Below, one piece after another: positions 11,723 to 21,380 of a stretch of DNA of 64,000 nucleotides (the stretch's first letter is position 1; every line of letters starts with the position of its first letter). The stretch is from assembly GCA_022432975.1 (NCBI GenBank), contig CM039514.1, positions 9,407,519 to 9,471,518 of the forward strand, given 5' to 3'. This DNA comes from Begonia masoniana (lineage: Eukaryota > Streptophyta > Magnoliopsida > Cucurbitales > Begoniaceae). The position numbers and the translations under genes are program-made. The notes under the pieces were generated by a model. The model was not told where the DNA came from and did not search any database. It worked only from the letters and a program-made list of their open reading frames with translations.

Positions 11723-13442
11723 AAGTATTAGAATAAAGGTGTAGGTTGGAGTGAGGATTTGAGTGTACGATTGTGCACTAGAATTTGATTACCATTGGAG
11801 GGATACTTTAGTTCCTCAGGATACCGTTAGGATGTCTAAGCAAATAGAGAACATAGTAAGAATTCTTATAAATTAGATACACATGAAGTTAAAGGTTTCA
11901 GGACGAAAACAATATTTTAAGGATTCAACTTAGATTAATTGTCGAGAGGATATGATCAGTGGCAGTAATACTTTAATTCTTAGGGGAAGCGGCTGATCAT
12001 TACAAAGTCGTTGATGTAAGATCTGAGTCATCGTGAGAGAATGTTCGTATCAACTAATGTCGACGAAGAGAATAGGGAGATTTACTCGAGTTAGGAAGCT
12101 AATAAGTCTCGGGACATAGGAGAAATTGAAAGTATATGCAAGGTGATACTCAAGTCACTGAAATTGGCCGCTGACTAGGAAATGGTGTTTCCAAATTATT
12201 GGAAAATATAAGTGGTAAGAATTGAGAACTTAGGGAGGTTTGGATTAGGAATGTAAACTTAACTACAACAAGTTTACAAAAGAGAAGGTTGTGAGATGAA
12301 TAGTTGTAAGGAAGTTGAGAAAAGTGTTCAGAACCCAATTAGGAAGAACAGAAGAAGGTAGATCAGTTAGAAAAATTATTATGGGAGGGAATCCTGTGAG
12401 AGATTAGGCATAGTTATAAGTATCGAGATCTTAGGAGTGATTGGGAGCAATGATATATGGGCTGGAGAACAAGTGAAAGAAACAGGGTAAGTTAAAAAGG
12501 GAGAAGTTTGAGAGATTAATTGACGATTGACTAAGTGAAATCAATGGGTGTAGGAGTGATTGAACAATAAAGTGTATAGTTGGAAGGATTTAGAACTTTA
12601 GGGATGTAGAAATTGTCAGTATCGATAGGTGGCTAGGGCCATGGTGTAATTGGGGATGGTATTACAACCATAATTACAAGGGTAGCGTTTGAATGAGTAA
12701 AATTGAGAAAAATTTTGAGGAACTAAATGAACTTAGCTCGAGGAAAGATTAGAGTTGCAATGAAATGCGATATTTATAGAATTTTCGTCTTAAAGGGATG
12801 AGGATCTTAAAGAGTGATGACTTTAGCTCTCGGTTTGGCTCATTTAGACTTGGAGATATTCTGATGATGTAGTTACGAAGTATAGCGATGAGAGCTTAGT
12901 TGAGAAACCTACCATAGTCGTCGAGTTGCCCAGGAAGGTATGCGACCAAGGGATGCTATTGATAGATTAGTTGAGAAGGATTATTACTAGAGAAAATATG
13001 GGAATTAGAGTTGGACCGAAAGTATGTAGAGATCTTTAAACTTTAGTCAGTTCGAACAATGTCAAAAAGTTGAAGTATAAGTATTACTTGAAAGTGTTGC
13101 TACAGGAAGCCTTGAATTGGAGATTTGGGAGTTTGATAGTACCTAATGCATGACCGATAACGTGGTTAGTCAAATCGGACGCAGCGAGTGTGGTCAGAAA
13201 ACTAATGTTGCATCATTGGTTTTAAGAGGGTTTGGTTAGAACCATAGAGATTGACCCTAAGTGTGATAGGAGCAGAGTCCTTAAAGAGAAATTTGAGTTT
13301 TGAAAAGATTGAGGGAAGAGACTCGAAAGGAACAAAGAGATTAAAGGCTGAAGTATAAGGTCACAAGACACGAGACAATAATGCCAAGGACTATAAGCTA
13401 AGTCAAATTTTGAGGACAAAATTTCAATTAAGGTGGGTAGAA
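11723..13442 (+). other. Gypsy-1 internal region without recognisable pol
   Basis: About 1.7 kb, purine-biased, with stops in all frames and no RT, RNase H or integrase motif. The last ~60 bases (AGGACAAAATTTC, then a G-rich tract) are the usual pre-LTR segment of this gypsy lineage. It may be highly decayed pol or unrelated filler. Confidence 0.5.
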
Positions 13443-16242
13443 TGTAACACCTGGTTTTGACGGGTTTTCAGGTTTCCGTAAAGGAATGACATTTTTGTAA
13501 ATATAGTAAACTGAGCCCGTTTTACGAACGGGAAGTTTCGTTAGAGCTCTAGTAATTAATGAGGATTTATATAAGAAGAAAGAAATTTCGAAAATCAGAA
13601 TTGACAGTATAACGCCCAAGTGTTCGGTTTTTGCTATAATGGGTATTTTGGTAAATAAGTGAAAAAGGTCCGTTTTGCAAACGGAGAGTTTTATTAGGAT
13701 CCTTATGACTTAGAGAAATTTTAGGAGAAATAAGGGAAATTTTGGGATTCAAATTGATGGTGAAATGCCGAGTTTTCGTTTATAATCCTATAGCGTTTTA
13801 ATTCGTAAAAATAGTAAATTAAATCCGTTTGACGAACGGAAAGTTTTATTAAAGCCCTAGTAATAAATAGGAACATTTGGTGAAATAAGAAAAATTAGAG
13901 AAAACCAAACCGATAGACGATCATTGAGTTAAATGGGAGATTTAAACCAATGGGCAGACTTGTCTTTTTACAAGTCAATTTATTAAATAGGGCAAAAGCC
14001 CTTTCTTCTCCATGCTTGAACGAATTTTCCAGAGCGAAATTTCTCTCTGGCGACGGCGAGCCTCAACGACGATTCCTCCTTCAACGCCGGCAATTCTTCC
14101 TCCGATCGCTCGGTTTTCTTCACGTTTTCTCCTCCTATCGTGATTCTAAGTAAGTCTCTAGCGTTTTCCGGCTTTAGTTTGCGATTTTTAGAGGTTTGAA
14201 CATTTAGGGTTTCGTAGAAATTTCATAGAAACAAACGAGTTTTTGTTAATAATGGTTAGTTATAGTTATAATTATGATTATTGAGCGTTATTTGGTGAAA
14301 TGTTAGGTGTATTCGATGTTTTGATTGAAAATTCGAGTTAGGAGCTTTGAGAAATCTCCATTAATGGAGGTTTCTAACTTGTGAGCATAAGTTGCTCGAT
14401 GAAATGCCCGAGTGAGGTTTATTAGAATTTTAGGAAATTTTCTTTAGTTAGGAGTTTCGTTAGTTTACGAAATTTCACGGTTTAGATTTGTTTTTAACCA
14501 AGGACGTTATGGATCCACTTAGGTGACAGCCCAAAACGAGGAGCTCGGTGTGCAATGGATGACAGGTAAGTTCTCGTGACTTACTGTGGCCGATTGGCCT
14601 ACACCATAATGTCGGAATTCGTGTTGAGGATTGTTGAAGCTTTGTTTCTGTTTATATGCTTTGGTTGGGTAGTTTAAGGTTAGTTGTTTTGTAGGTTTTG
14701 ATTGAATTGTTTTGATGGTACGCACGTTGTATGCTTATATTATGCTTTTATTGTCATGCATCATTGTTTTACGAAACGGCACGAAAATGAGTTTACGCAT
14801 TTATTTCATGAAAAAGAAAACGAAAAGAAGAATGAAAAAGAAAACGAAAAGGTAAACGAAAAGGAAAAAGGAAAACGAAAAGGTAAAAGAAAATGAAAAG
14901 GAAAAAGGAAAACGAAAAGGTAACGAAAAGGAAAAGAAAAAGATAAATGAAAAGGAAAATGAAAAGTGTAAACGAAATGGATAAATGAATGTCACATTTT
15001 TATGAACTATGTACACATAGCATGCATTGTCATTTACGTAGAACTTACTGAGATTTATTCTCATAGGTGTCCTTATGGTGTAGATGAACCCTAAACAGGT
15101 GAGGAAGACGTTCCTCTGTCAGATGATCACGCTGGTTGAAGAAGGATGCGCGTGGGAGTGCGCTGGCGCAGTTGGTGCGACTTCGACTCGTGGGGATGTG
15201 TGTAAGTTTTTTGGGCTATTTTGGGTAGAAATACCTAAACAATATGTTTAGGTTGTTGTAAGGATTAGTTGAATTTGATGTTGATAATAGAATTGTTTTG
15301 ATTTCACAATTTAGTGGAACTGTTGGAGTTTTCTTTTAAACAGGAGGAAATGTTTAGTTTTCAAACGGAATCACGCTATTCGTTTTCAGGAAATTTACTT
15401 CGTTTTAAATGTTTTGAATCGTATTTATAGTACATGGTAAAATGAAGGATGTGAATGAGTGATTTTATGTTAAATGTTTAGAATGTAAATTGATGTTGAA
15501 GTGTTTTGATAGGATAAATTGTATTGAAAAATGAAGGAGAAGTATAGGAGAAATGTGCAGGGAAATAGAAGCAAGCTCTCTGGAAAAAAATTCCAGAGAG
15601 CTGGGCGATTGATCGCCCAAAAAGGGGCGATCAATTACTCCTTAAAAGAGAAACCAGCTCTCTGGAGAGCTGGGCGATCGATCAATCGCTGTTCACGTGA
15701 ACAGTGGTACTGTTCACGTGAATAGTATGTTACTGTTCACGTGAATAGTACCCAAAAATAAAAAAATAAAAAAAAATAATATAATAAAAATAAAAATAAT
15801 AATAATTGTTTTTTTAACTTTAATTGTTTGTTTTAATTGATTTTACTTTATCTGTTAATTGTTTTAAATTGTTTTAAGTTATTAATGGTTTTGTTTTAAA
15901 TGGTTTAAAACGTAGACTTCTTTCGATGTGAACAGTAACATACTGTTCACGTGAATAGTACCCAAAAATAAAAAAATAAAAATAACAATATAATAAAAAT
16001 AAAAATAATAATAATTGTTTTTTTAACTTTAATTGTTTGTTTTAATTGATTTTACTTTATCTGTTAATTGTTTTAAGTTATTAATGGTTTTGTTTTAAAT
16101 GGTTTAAAACGTAGACTTCAATTTTGTTTTCGATTTCTATTTCGAATTCGATTCCGCCTTAAGTTCATTTAAAGTTATAAGTAAAAATAAGTAAAAAAAA
16201 AAATATGTACGGGAAATTGGGTACAGTGTTAGGGTCGCTACA
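13443..16242 (+). repeat. Gypsy-1 3' LTR (2800 bp)
   Basis: Direct repeat of 7710-10423. It differs by a shorter GAAAAN tract and by a ~200-bp internal tandem duplication (about 15722-15921 and 15935-16130) covering the last palindrome and the AT-rich LTR tail. Scattered substitutions between the LTRs indicate an insertion that is not very recent. Confidence 0.9.
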
Positions 16243-16953
16243 TTGCATCTGAGCCGGCGTCAGAATCTGAATGACGGAGTTTTGTTTTTCCAGCCGGAAA
16301 TCGAAACTTTGGAGCTGACTCTGGACTTCTTCCAGCGAAGGTTCATCGGCGTGATTGGTAACCGAGGTCACGAACGCGTTGTAGTTGCTACCCAGACCGT
16401 TGAGAAAATAAATAATTTTGTCTTTGTAGCTAACTGGCTCGCCGACTGCCGCAAGCGTATTGTAGAGGGCAGTGAACTTCTAGGAATAGCTTGTGGCCGA
16501 GAGGCCGTCTTTAGTGAGGGAGTGTAGCTGACTTCTTAGATCCGTGATGCGAGCCATGGAGGAGGAAGCAAAAAGGCATTCCAGAGCAGACCAAACTTCG
16601 CTAGCAGTGGAGAAAGCTACAATCTGAGGAAGGAGATCCTCGGACAGGGAGGCAAAAATCCAACTCATGACGATTCGGTTGTATCGGTGCCAGAGGGTAT
16701 AGTCGGGGTTGAGTTGGGTGGAGGTGGCATCCAGAAATTGGGGAGGTGAGGAGGAGGAGGGATCCAGGAGATGTTCGATACCGTTGGCAATGACGACATT
16801 GAGGAGCTGCGCCTTCCAGACGAGATAGTTCGAGGTGTTGAGTTTAACGGTAAGAGTTTGGTTTACTGTGGGTAAGGGAGGCAGAGGGAAGGGATTGGAA
16901 ACCGTAGGAGAGGGTGTGGGAGAGGAGGGAACATTTGAACTGGTGGCAGCCAT
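16243..16953 (-). pseudogene. Copia-2 gag N-terminal part, interrupted
   Basis: Minus-strand frame starting at the ATG at 16953 with a Pro/Ser-rich leader, then LNTSNYLVWKAQLLNVV and YTLWHRYNRIVMSWIFASLS, typical of copia gag. A stop at 16480-16482 breaks the frame (a Gln codon is expected, so C-to-T fits). The frame then continues to 16243, where the gypsy insertion cuts it; the remainder resumes at 7709. Confidence 0.8.
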
Positions 16954-16983
16954 TTCTAGCGGCAGCCATTTCTAGCTTTGATA

Positions 16984-16995
16984 GCTCTGATACCA
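16984..16995 (-). promoter_or_regulatory. Copia-2 primer-binding site
   Basis: Minus-strand TGGTATCAGAGC beside the inner edge of the 5' LTR, about 31 bases upstream of the gag ATG. Confidence 0.8.
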
Positions 16996-16997
16996 CG

Positions 16998-17229
16998 TTG
17001 GATTATACACCTGCTGATTCACAAACATACAAAAGCAAGAAGAAGTTGATGACCAGGGAGAGAGAAGGCGCCAGATGAAAAGGGTTTCACTGTGTGAATT
17101 TGAAAACTCTAGTACAATGTACAAATAGATGAAAATATATAATGATGAGAAAAGGAAAAAGGGAAAAGACATTAGTTACACTTTCTAACTAAATAGTGTA
17201 AACCTAACTACATATGTTAATAGTCAACA
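16998..17229 (-). repeat. Copia-2 5' LTR (about 230 bp)
   Basis: Minus strand starts TGTTGACTATTAACATATG at 17229; the inner edge is approximate (near 16998-17003, next to the primer-binding site). A short LTR of ~230 bp is normal for several copia clades. Bases 17195-17222 are the right copy of the 28-bp terminal inverted pair. Confidence 0.7.
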
Positions 17230-17326
17230 CTTGAATACATCTACATTAGCCATTTTATCATTTAGTTTCACAACTACCTTACCATTTGCACTGATTCTAT
17301 GATCTAGCATTTTGAAATATTAAATA

Positions 17327-18050
17327 GGGAAATTATCAATTTTGACCCTGTACTATACACGTTATTTCAAGTAGACCCCTGTACTAAAAAAACCGGCAAC
17401 TCCAACCTTGTACAATTATTCTGTTATCATTTTAAACCTTTTTAAAATTTTTATTAAAACCCTACTGTTAGTGCACGTGCATAATTCAAATTTCTTAAAA
17501 AAAAACAAACTTTTATCTTTCTATTCGTTTTTTCACTTGTTCCTCTAGCCCTAAATCCTCAAATCTTCACCTTGCTCCTTGCTCCCTCTCAGATTTTGCC
17601 ACCCAAAATCGTGAGCTTCGCCCCTTCTGCTTTTTCCATTCTCCAGAGTCTCCAGCTCGAAATCGCGAGCTTCCCCCTTCTGCTTTTTCCATTCTCCAGA
17701 GTCTCTTTTGTTACTCTGCTCAATCCTCTAGCCCTAAATCCCGAAATCTTCACCTTGCTCCCTGCTCCCTCTCAGATTGTTCGAGTGTACCAGATCTGAA
17801 ATCGCGAGCTTCCCCCTTCTGATTTTTCCATTCTCCAGCTTGAAATCGCGAGCTTCCTCCCTCTCCGATTTTCCAGAGTCGCCAGCCCGTCAACTTCCTC
17901 CCTGTATCGTCTCTTCTCGGTAAGTCTCTTCTCTGGCTGTCTTCCTGTGCTTGCTTTTGGAATTAAAATAAGGGTTTCGTCTTCCTTCTCTCCGTCTTTT
18001 GCATTTCGGTTGCCAGCTTTAACTATTTACTTATCGTCACTTCTGAATCA
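17327..18050 (+). repeat. MULE left TIR (about 724 bp)
   Basis: Inverted match to 24402-25117. It contains 3-4 internal copies of a ~50-bp motif (CGCGAGCTTCCCCCTTCTG core) and a splice-donor-like CTCGGTAAGTCT near 17917, so it probably supplies promoter and 5' UTR for the GRF gene. A second inverted block follows at 18306-18358 (partner 24308-24360). Confidence 0.85.
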
Positions 18051-18394
18051 TATTTTGAGCCAAAACAGTTCTATTCTAGTTTTGGAGTTACGAATCATCT
18101 TCTTAAATAGTCTTTTTTTTGTTTAATATAGAAAATTAATGCCTTTTCTAGAAATCATTGGAGAACCCCTCTCTTGACATGTGATTGTTTGGATTTTTAC
18201 TTCCTCGTTGCAATTACCTGACTGATGCACTACATGTCGAATTCTTATTATCATGAAAGAACGTGCTTAGTTGTAAATGAGGCTCTTCACTGGTTTGGGA
18301 GTTGTATTAGTTTGATGACTAACAACTATTTGTTGGACAATCCGATGACATGCAAAATCGAGGTGTAGGTGTTGTTGAGATAATCTGATTGACA

Positions 18395-18931
18395 ATGGCT
18401 TCGCGTGCATCACAAATGAATGAAGGTGCTATCGGTATAATTTCCCATTATTCTTGAAAATAATGGTGTTTGTACTTATACAATATTCATTGTGTAATTT
18501 TGTAGGTGAATCGGAGGTTTTGTCAAATGTTAAATGTTTTTGCAATGCAAGAGCTTATCTTTGTACATCATGGACACCGAAGAATCCCGGTAGAAGATTT
18601 TTTGGCTGTCAATATTATGCGGTAATATAATGTTAATTTATAATATCTTGCTTACATTATTTTGTAATGTGACAATATTGCACTTGTATGAAGTTGAAAT
18701 TGTGCGCTTTGTTACAGAGGGAATCAGGAGGATGCAATTTTTTTATGGTATGATGCAACCATGGGATTGAGGGAGAAAGACATAATTAATGGGTTACGAG
18801 CAAAAATAGAAAGCATGGAGCAGATCCAAGAACCTATGTTAAATAAGTGGAGGAAAAAGAATTCTATGTATTTACAGTTGTGGCTACTCACAATTGTATT
18901 GTTTATTGCTTATGTTTATATCACTTTGTAA
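18395..18931 (+). pseudogene. GRF-type zinc-finger protein with C-terminal membrane segment, carried by the MULE
   Basis: Three exons with GT-AG introns: 18395-18434, 18506-18621 and 18718-18931. Exon 2 to the start of exon 3 encodes a GRF zinc finger: CFCNARAYLCTSWTPKNPGR, then RFFGCQYYA and SGGCNFF, giving the Cys pattern and the TSW/NPGRRFF core of the family. A predicted coiled-coil-like stretch (LRAKIESMEQ) and a hydrophobic C-terminal helix (LQLWLLTIVLFIAYVYITL) follow. GRF fingers bind nucleic acid in other proteins; the TM tail is common in small plant GRF proteins. A +1 frameshift in a T7 run at 18738-18744 separates the finger from the tail, so the gene is broken unless the run length is wrong. 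Its position inside the TIRs suggests a MULE accessory gene; its function is unknown. Confidence 0.7.
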
Positions 18932-19367
18932 CTTAGTGTATGTTTGTTTGTAGCTTATGAATTTGGTGTATGTAGCTTATGTTTAACAATCAAGTCGGAT
19001 GCTGAAGTACTAAGTTCCAGTTGGATGTAGCTTATTTTTGATGATTTTCCCTTAAACCATCAAAAAATTTGACTATGTAAGTTTGTTTAGCTTATTCGAC
19101 AGTGAGACGCAACATCACCAGACAAGAATTAATGCTGTTGTTGCTTGACTCTAGCTGTACACCTTATTGAACTAATGTTCCAGGGTCTCATTAAATGTGG
19201 TTTCTATTACAACGATGTAATTTATCACGAGTTGCTTATCTATTGGCATTTTCTTGTTTCATTGTGTTGACTCAGTTTGCACATGCAGCAATTACTTCCC
19301 CACTCTCTGCATCTCACTCTCTGCATTTGCAAGTAGCAAAGACCTCTTCCTACATTTCAATGTCCAA
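18932..19367. other. MULE spacer after the GRF gene
   Basis: AT-rich 3' flank of the GRF gene. An open frame at 19195-19605 begins with a hydrophobic, signal-peptide-like stretch (VAYLLAFSCFIVLTQFAHAA) and runs into the minisatellite; no family is recognised and it may be chance. Confidence 0.4.
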
Positions 19368-21355
19368 AAGTGCAAATAGCAAAGACAAAATGACAATTCA
19401 TGTCCAAGGTAACCAAGCAGAAACAAAAAAAGACCAAAAAACATCACAATTCATCAAACAATTCTCCTGCAAAAGTGCAAATAGCAAAGACCTCTTCCTA
19501 CATTTCAATGTCCAAGTAACCAAGCAGAAACAAAAAAAGACCAAAAAACATCACAATTCATCAAACAATTCTCCTGCAAAAGTGCAAATAGCAAAGACAA
19601 AATGACAATTCATGTCCAAGGTAACCAAGCAGAAACAAAAAAAGACCAAAAAACATCACAATTCATCAAACAATTCTCCTGCAAAAGTGCAAATAGCAAA
19701 GACAAAATGACAATTCATGTCCAAGGTAACCAAGCAGAAACAAAAAAAGACCAAAAAACATCACAATTCATCAAACAATTCTCCTGCAAAAGTGCAAATA
19801 GCAAAGACAAAATGACAATTCATGTCCAAGGTAACCAAGCAGAAACAAAAAAAGACCAAAAAACATCACAATTCATCAAACAATTCTCCTGCAAAAGTGC
19901 AAATAGCAAAGACAAAATGACAATTCATGTCCAAGGTAACCAAGCAGAAACAAAAAAAGACCAAAAAACATCACAATTCATCAAACAATTCTCCTGCAAA
20001 AGTGCAAATAGCAAAGACAAAATGACAATTCATGTCCAAGGTAACCAAGCAGAAACAAAAAAAGACCAAAAAACATCACAATTCATCAAACAATTCTCCT
20101 GCAAAAGTGCAAATAGCAAAGACAAAATGACAATTCATGTCCAAGGTAACCAAGCAGAAACAAAAAAAGACCAAAAAACATCACAATTCATCAAACAATT
20201 CTCCTGCAAAAGTGCAAATAGCAAAGACAAAATGACAATTCATGTCCAAGGTAACCAAGCAGAAACAAAAAAAGACCAAAAAACATCACAATTCATCAAA
20301 CAATTCTCCTGCAAAAGTGCAAATAGCAAAGACAAAATGACAATTCATGTCCAAGGTAACCAAGCAGAAACAAAAAAAGACCAAAAAACATCACAATTCA
20401 TCAAACAATTCTCCTGCAAAAGTGCAAATAGCAAAGACAAAATGACAATTCATGTCCAAGGTAACCAAGCAGAAACAAAAAAAGACCAAAAAACATCACA
20501 ATTCATCAAACAATTCTCCTGCAAAAGTGCAAATAGCAAAGACAAAATGACAATTCATGTCCAAGGTAACCAAGCAGAAACAAAAAAAGACCAAAAAACA
20601 TCACAATTCATCAAACAATTCTCCTGCAAAAGTGCAAATAGCAAAGACAAAATGACAATTCATGTCCAAGGTAACCAAGCAGAAACAAAAAAAGACCAAA
20701 AAACATCACAATTCATCAAACAATTCTCCTGCAAAAGTGCAAATAGCAAAGACCTCTTCCTACATTTCAATGTCCAAGTAACCAAGCAGAAACAAAAAAA
20801 GACCAAAAAACATCACAATTCATCAAACAATTCTCCTGCAAAAGTGCAAATAGCAAAGACAAAATGAGAAACCAAAACAACACAAATTTCAATCCAAATC
20901 ATCCATAATTTTCCCGCAAAAGTGCAAATAGCAAAGACCTCAAATACAATTCATGTCCAAGGTAACCAAGCAGAAACCAAAACAACACAAATTCCATTCC
21001 AAATCAACAACAATTCTCCTGCAAAAGTGCAAATAGAAAAGACAAAATGACAATTCATGTCCAGGTAACCAAGCAGAAACAAAAAAAGACCAAAAAACAT
21101 CACAATTCATCAAACAATTCTCCTGCAAAAGTGCAAATAGCAAAGACCTCAAATACAATTCATGTCCAAGGTAACCAAGCAGAAACCAAAACAACACAAA
21201 TTCCATTCCAAATCAGCCACAATTCTCCTGCAAAAGTGCAAATAGCAAAGACAAAATGACAATTCATGTCCAGGTAACCAAGCAGAAACAAAAAAAGACC
21301 AAAAAACATCACAATTCATCAAACAATTCTCCTGCAAAAGTGCAAATAGCAAAGA
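19368..21355. repeat. 105-bp minisatellite inside the MULE
   Basis: Tandem 105-bp units; at least 11 consecutive, apparently identical copies lie between 19602 and about 20740, with variant and truncated copies on both sides to 21355. Each unit begins near AAAGTGCAAATAGCAAAGAC. Because 105 is divisible by three, plus-strand frames stay open (421 codons from 19602), giving a 35-residue peptide repeat. I do not regard this as evidence of a protein. The near-identity implies recent expansion or homogenisation. Confidence 0.9.
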
Positions 21356-21380
21356 CCTCTTCCTCACAGCATCTTTCTCT

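Larger units (their letters stand above)
7710..16242 (+). mobile_element. Gypsy-1: Tekay-type Ty3/gypsy element nested in Copia-2
   Basis: LTRs at 7710-10423 and 13443-16242 both start TGTAACACC and end GTCGCTACA. A tRNA-Met primer-binding site follows the first, and a purine-rich tract (AAGGTGGGTAGAA) precedes the second. Flanking 5-mers are CTGCA (7705-7709) and TTGCA (16243-16247), a 4/5 match, consistent with one later transition in the TSD. The insertion splits Copia-2 gag. Only a broken gag remains inside; protease, RT and integrase are not recognisable, so the element is non-autonomous. Primer-site and gag sequences closely match the fuller element at 27502-34934, but the LTRs differ. 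Confidence 0.9.
4131..17229 (-). mobile_element. Copia-2: decayed Ty1/copia element split by a gypsy insertion
   Basis: A minus-strand copia element. Its 5' LTR and primer-binding site are near 16984-17229, gag is at 16243-16953, and the rest of gag plus pol is at 4123-7709. The halves are separated by a complete gypsy insertion at 7710-16242 flanked by near-identical 5-mers (CTGCA/TTGCA). No direct 3' LTR follows pol. Instead 4131-4158 is a perfect 28-bp inverted copy of 17195-17222, which lies within the first 35 bases of the 5' LTR. The coding region has at least seven lesions, so the copy is inactive. It is older than the gypsy insertion it hosts. Confidence 0.8.

Noticed and set aside
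19602..20867. 421-codon open frame with a perfect 35-residue repeat
   Set aside because: It follows from a 105-bp tandem repeat whose length is a multiple of three; there is no start context, family or flanking conservation. Kept only as a repeat.
19368..21355. CRISPR-like array
   Set aside because: The units are contiguous with no unique spacers, and the context is a plant MULE.
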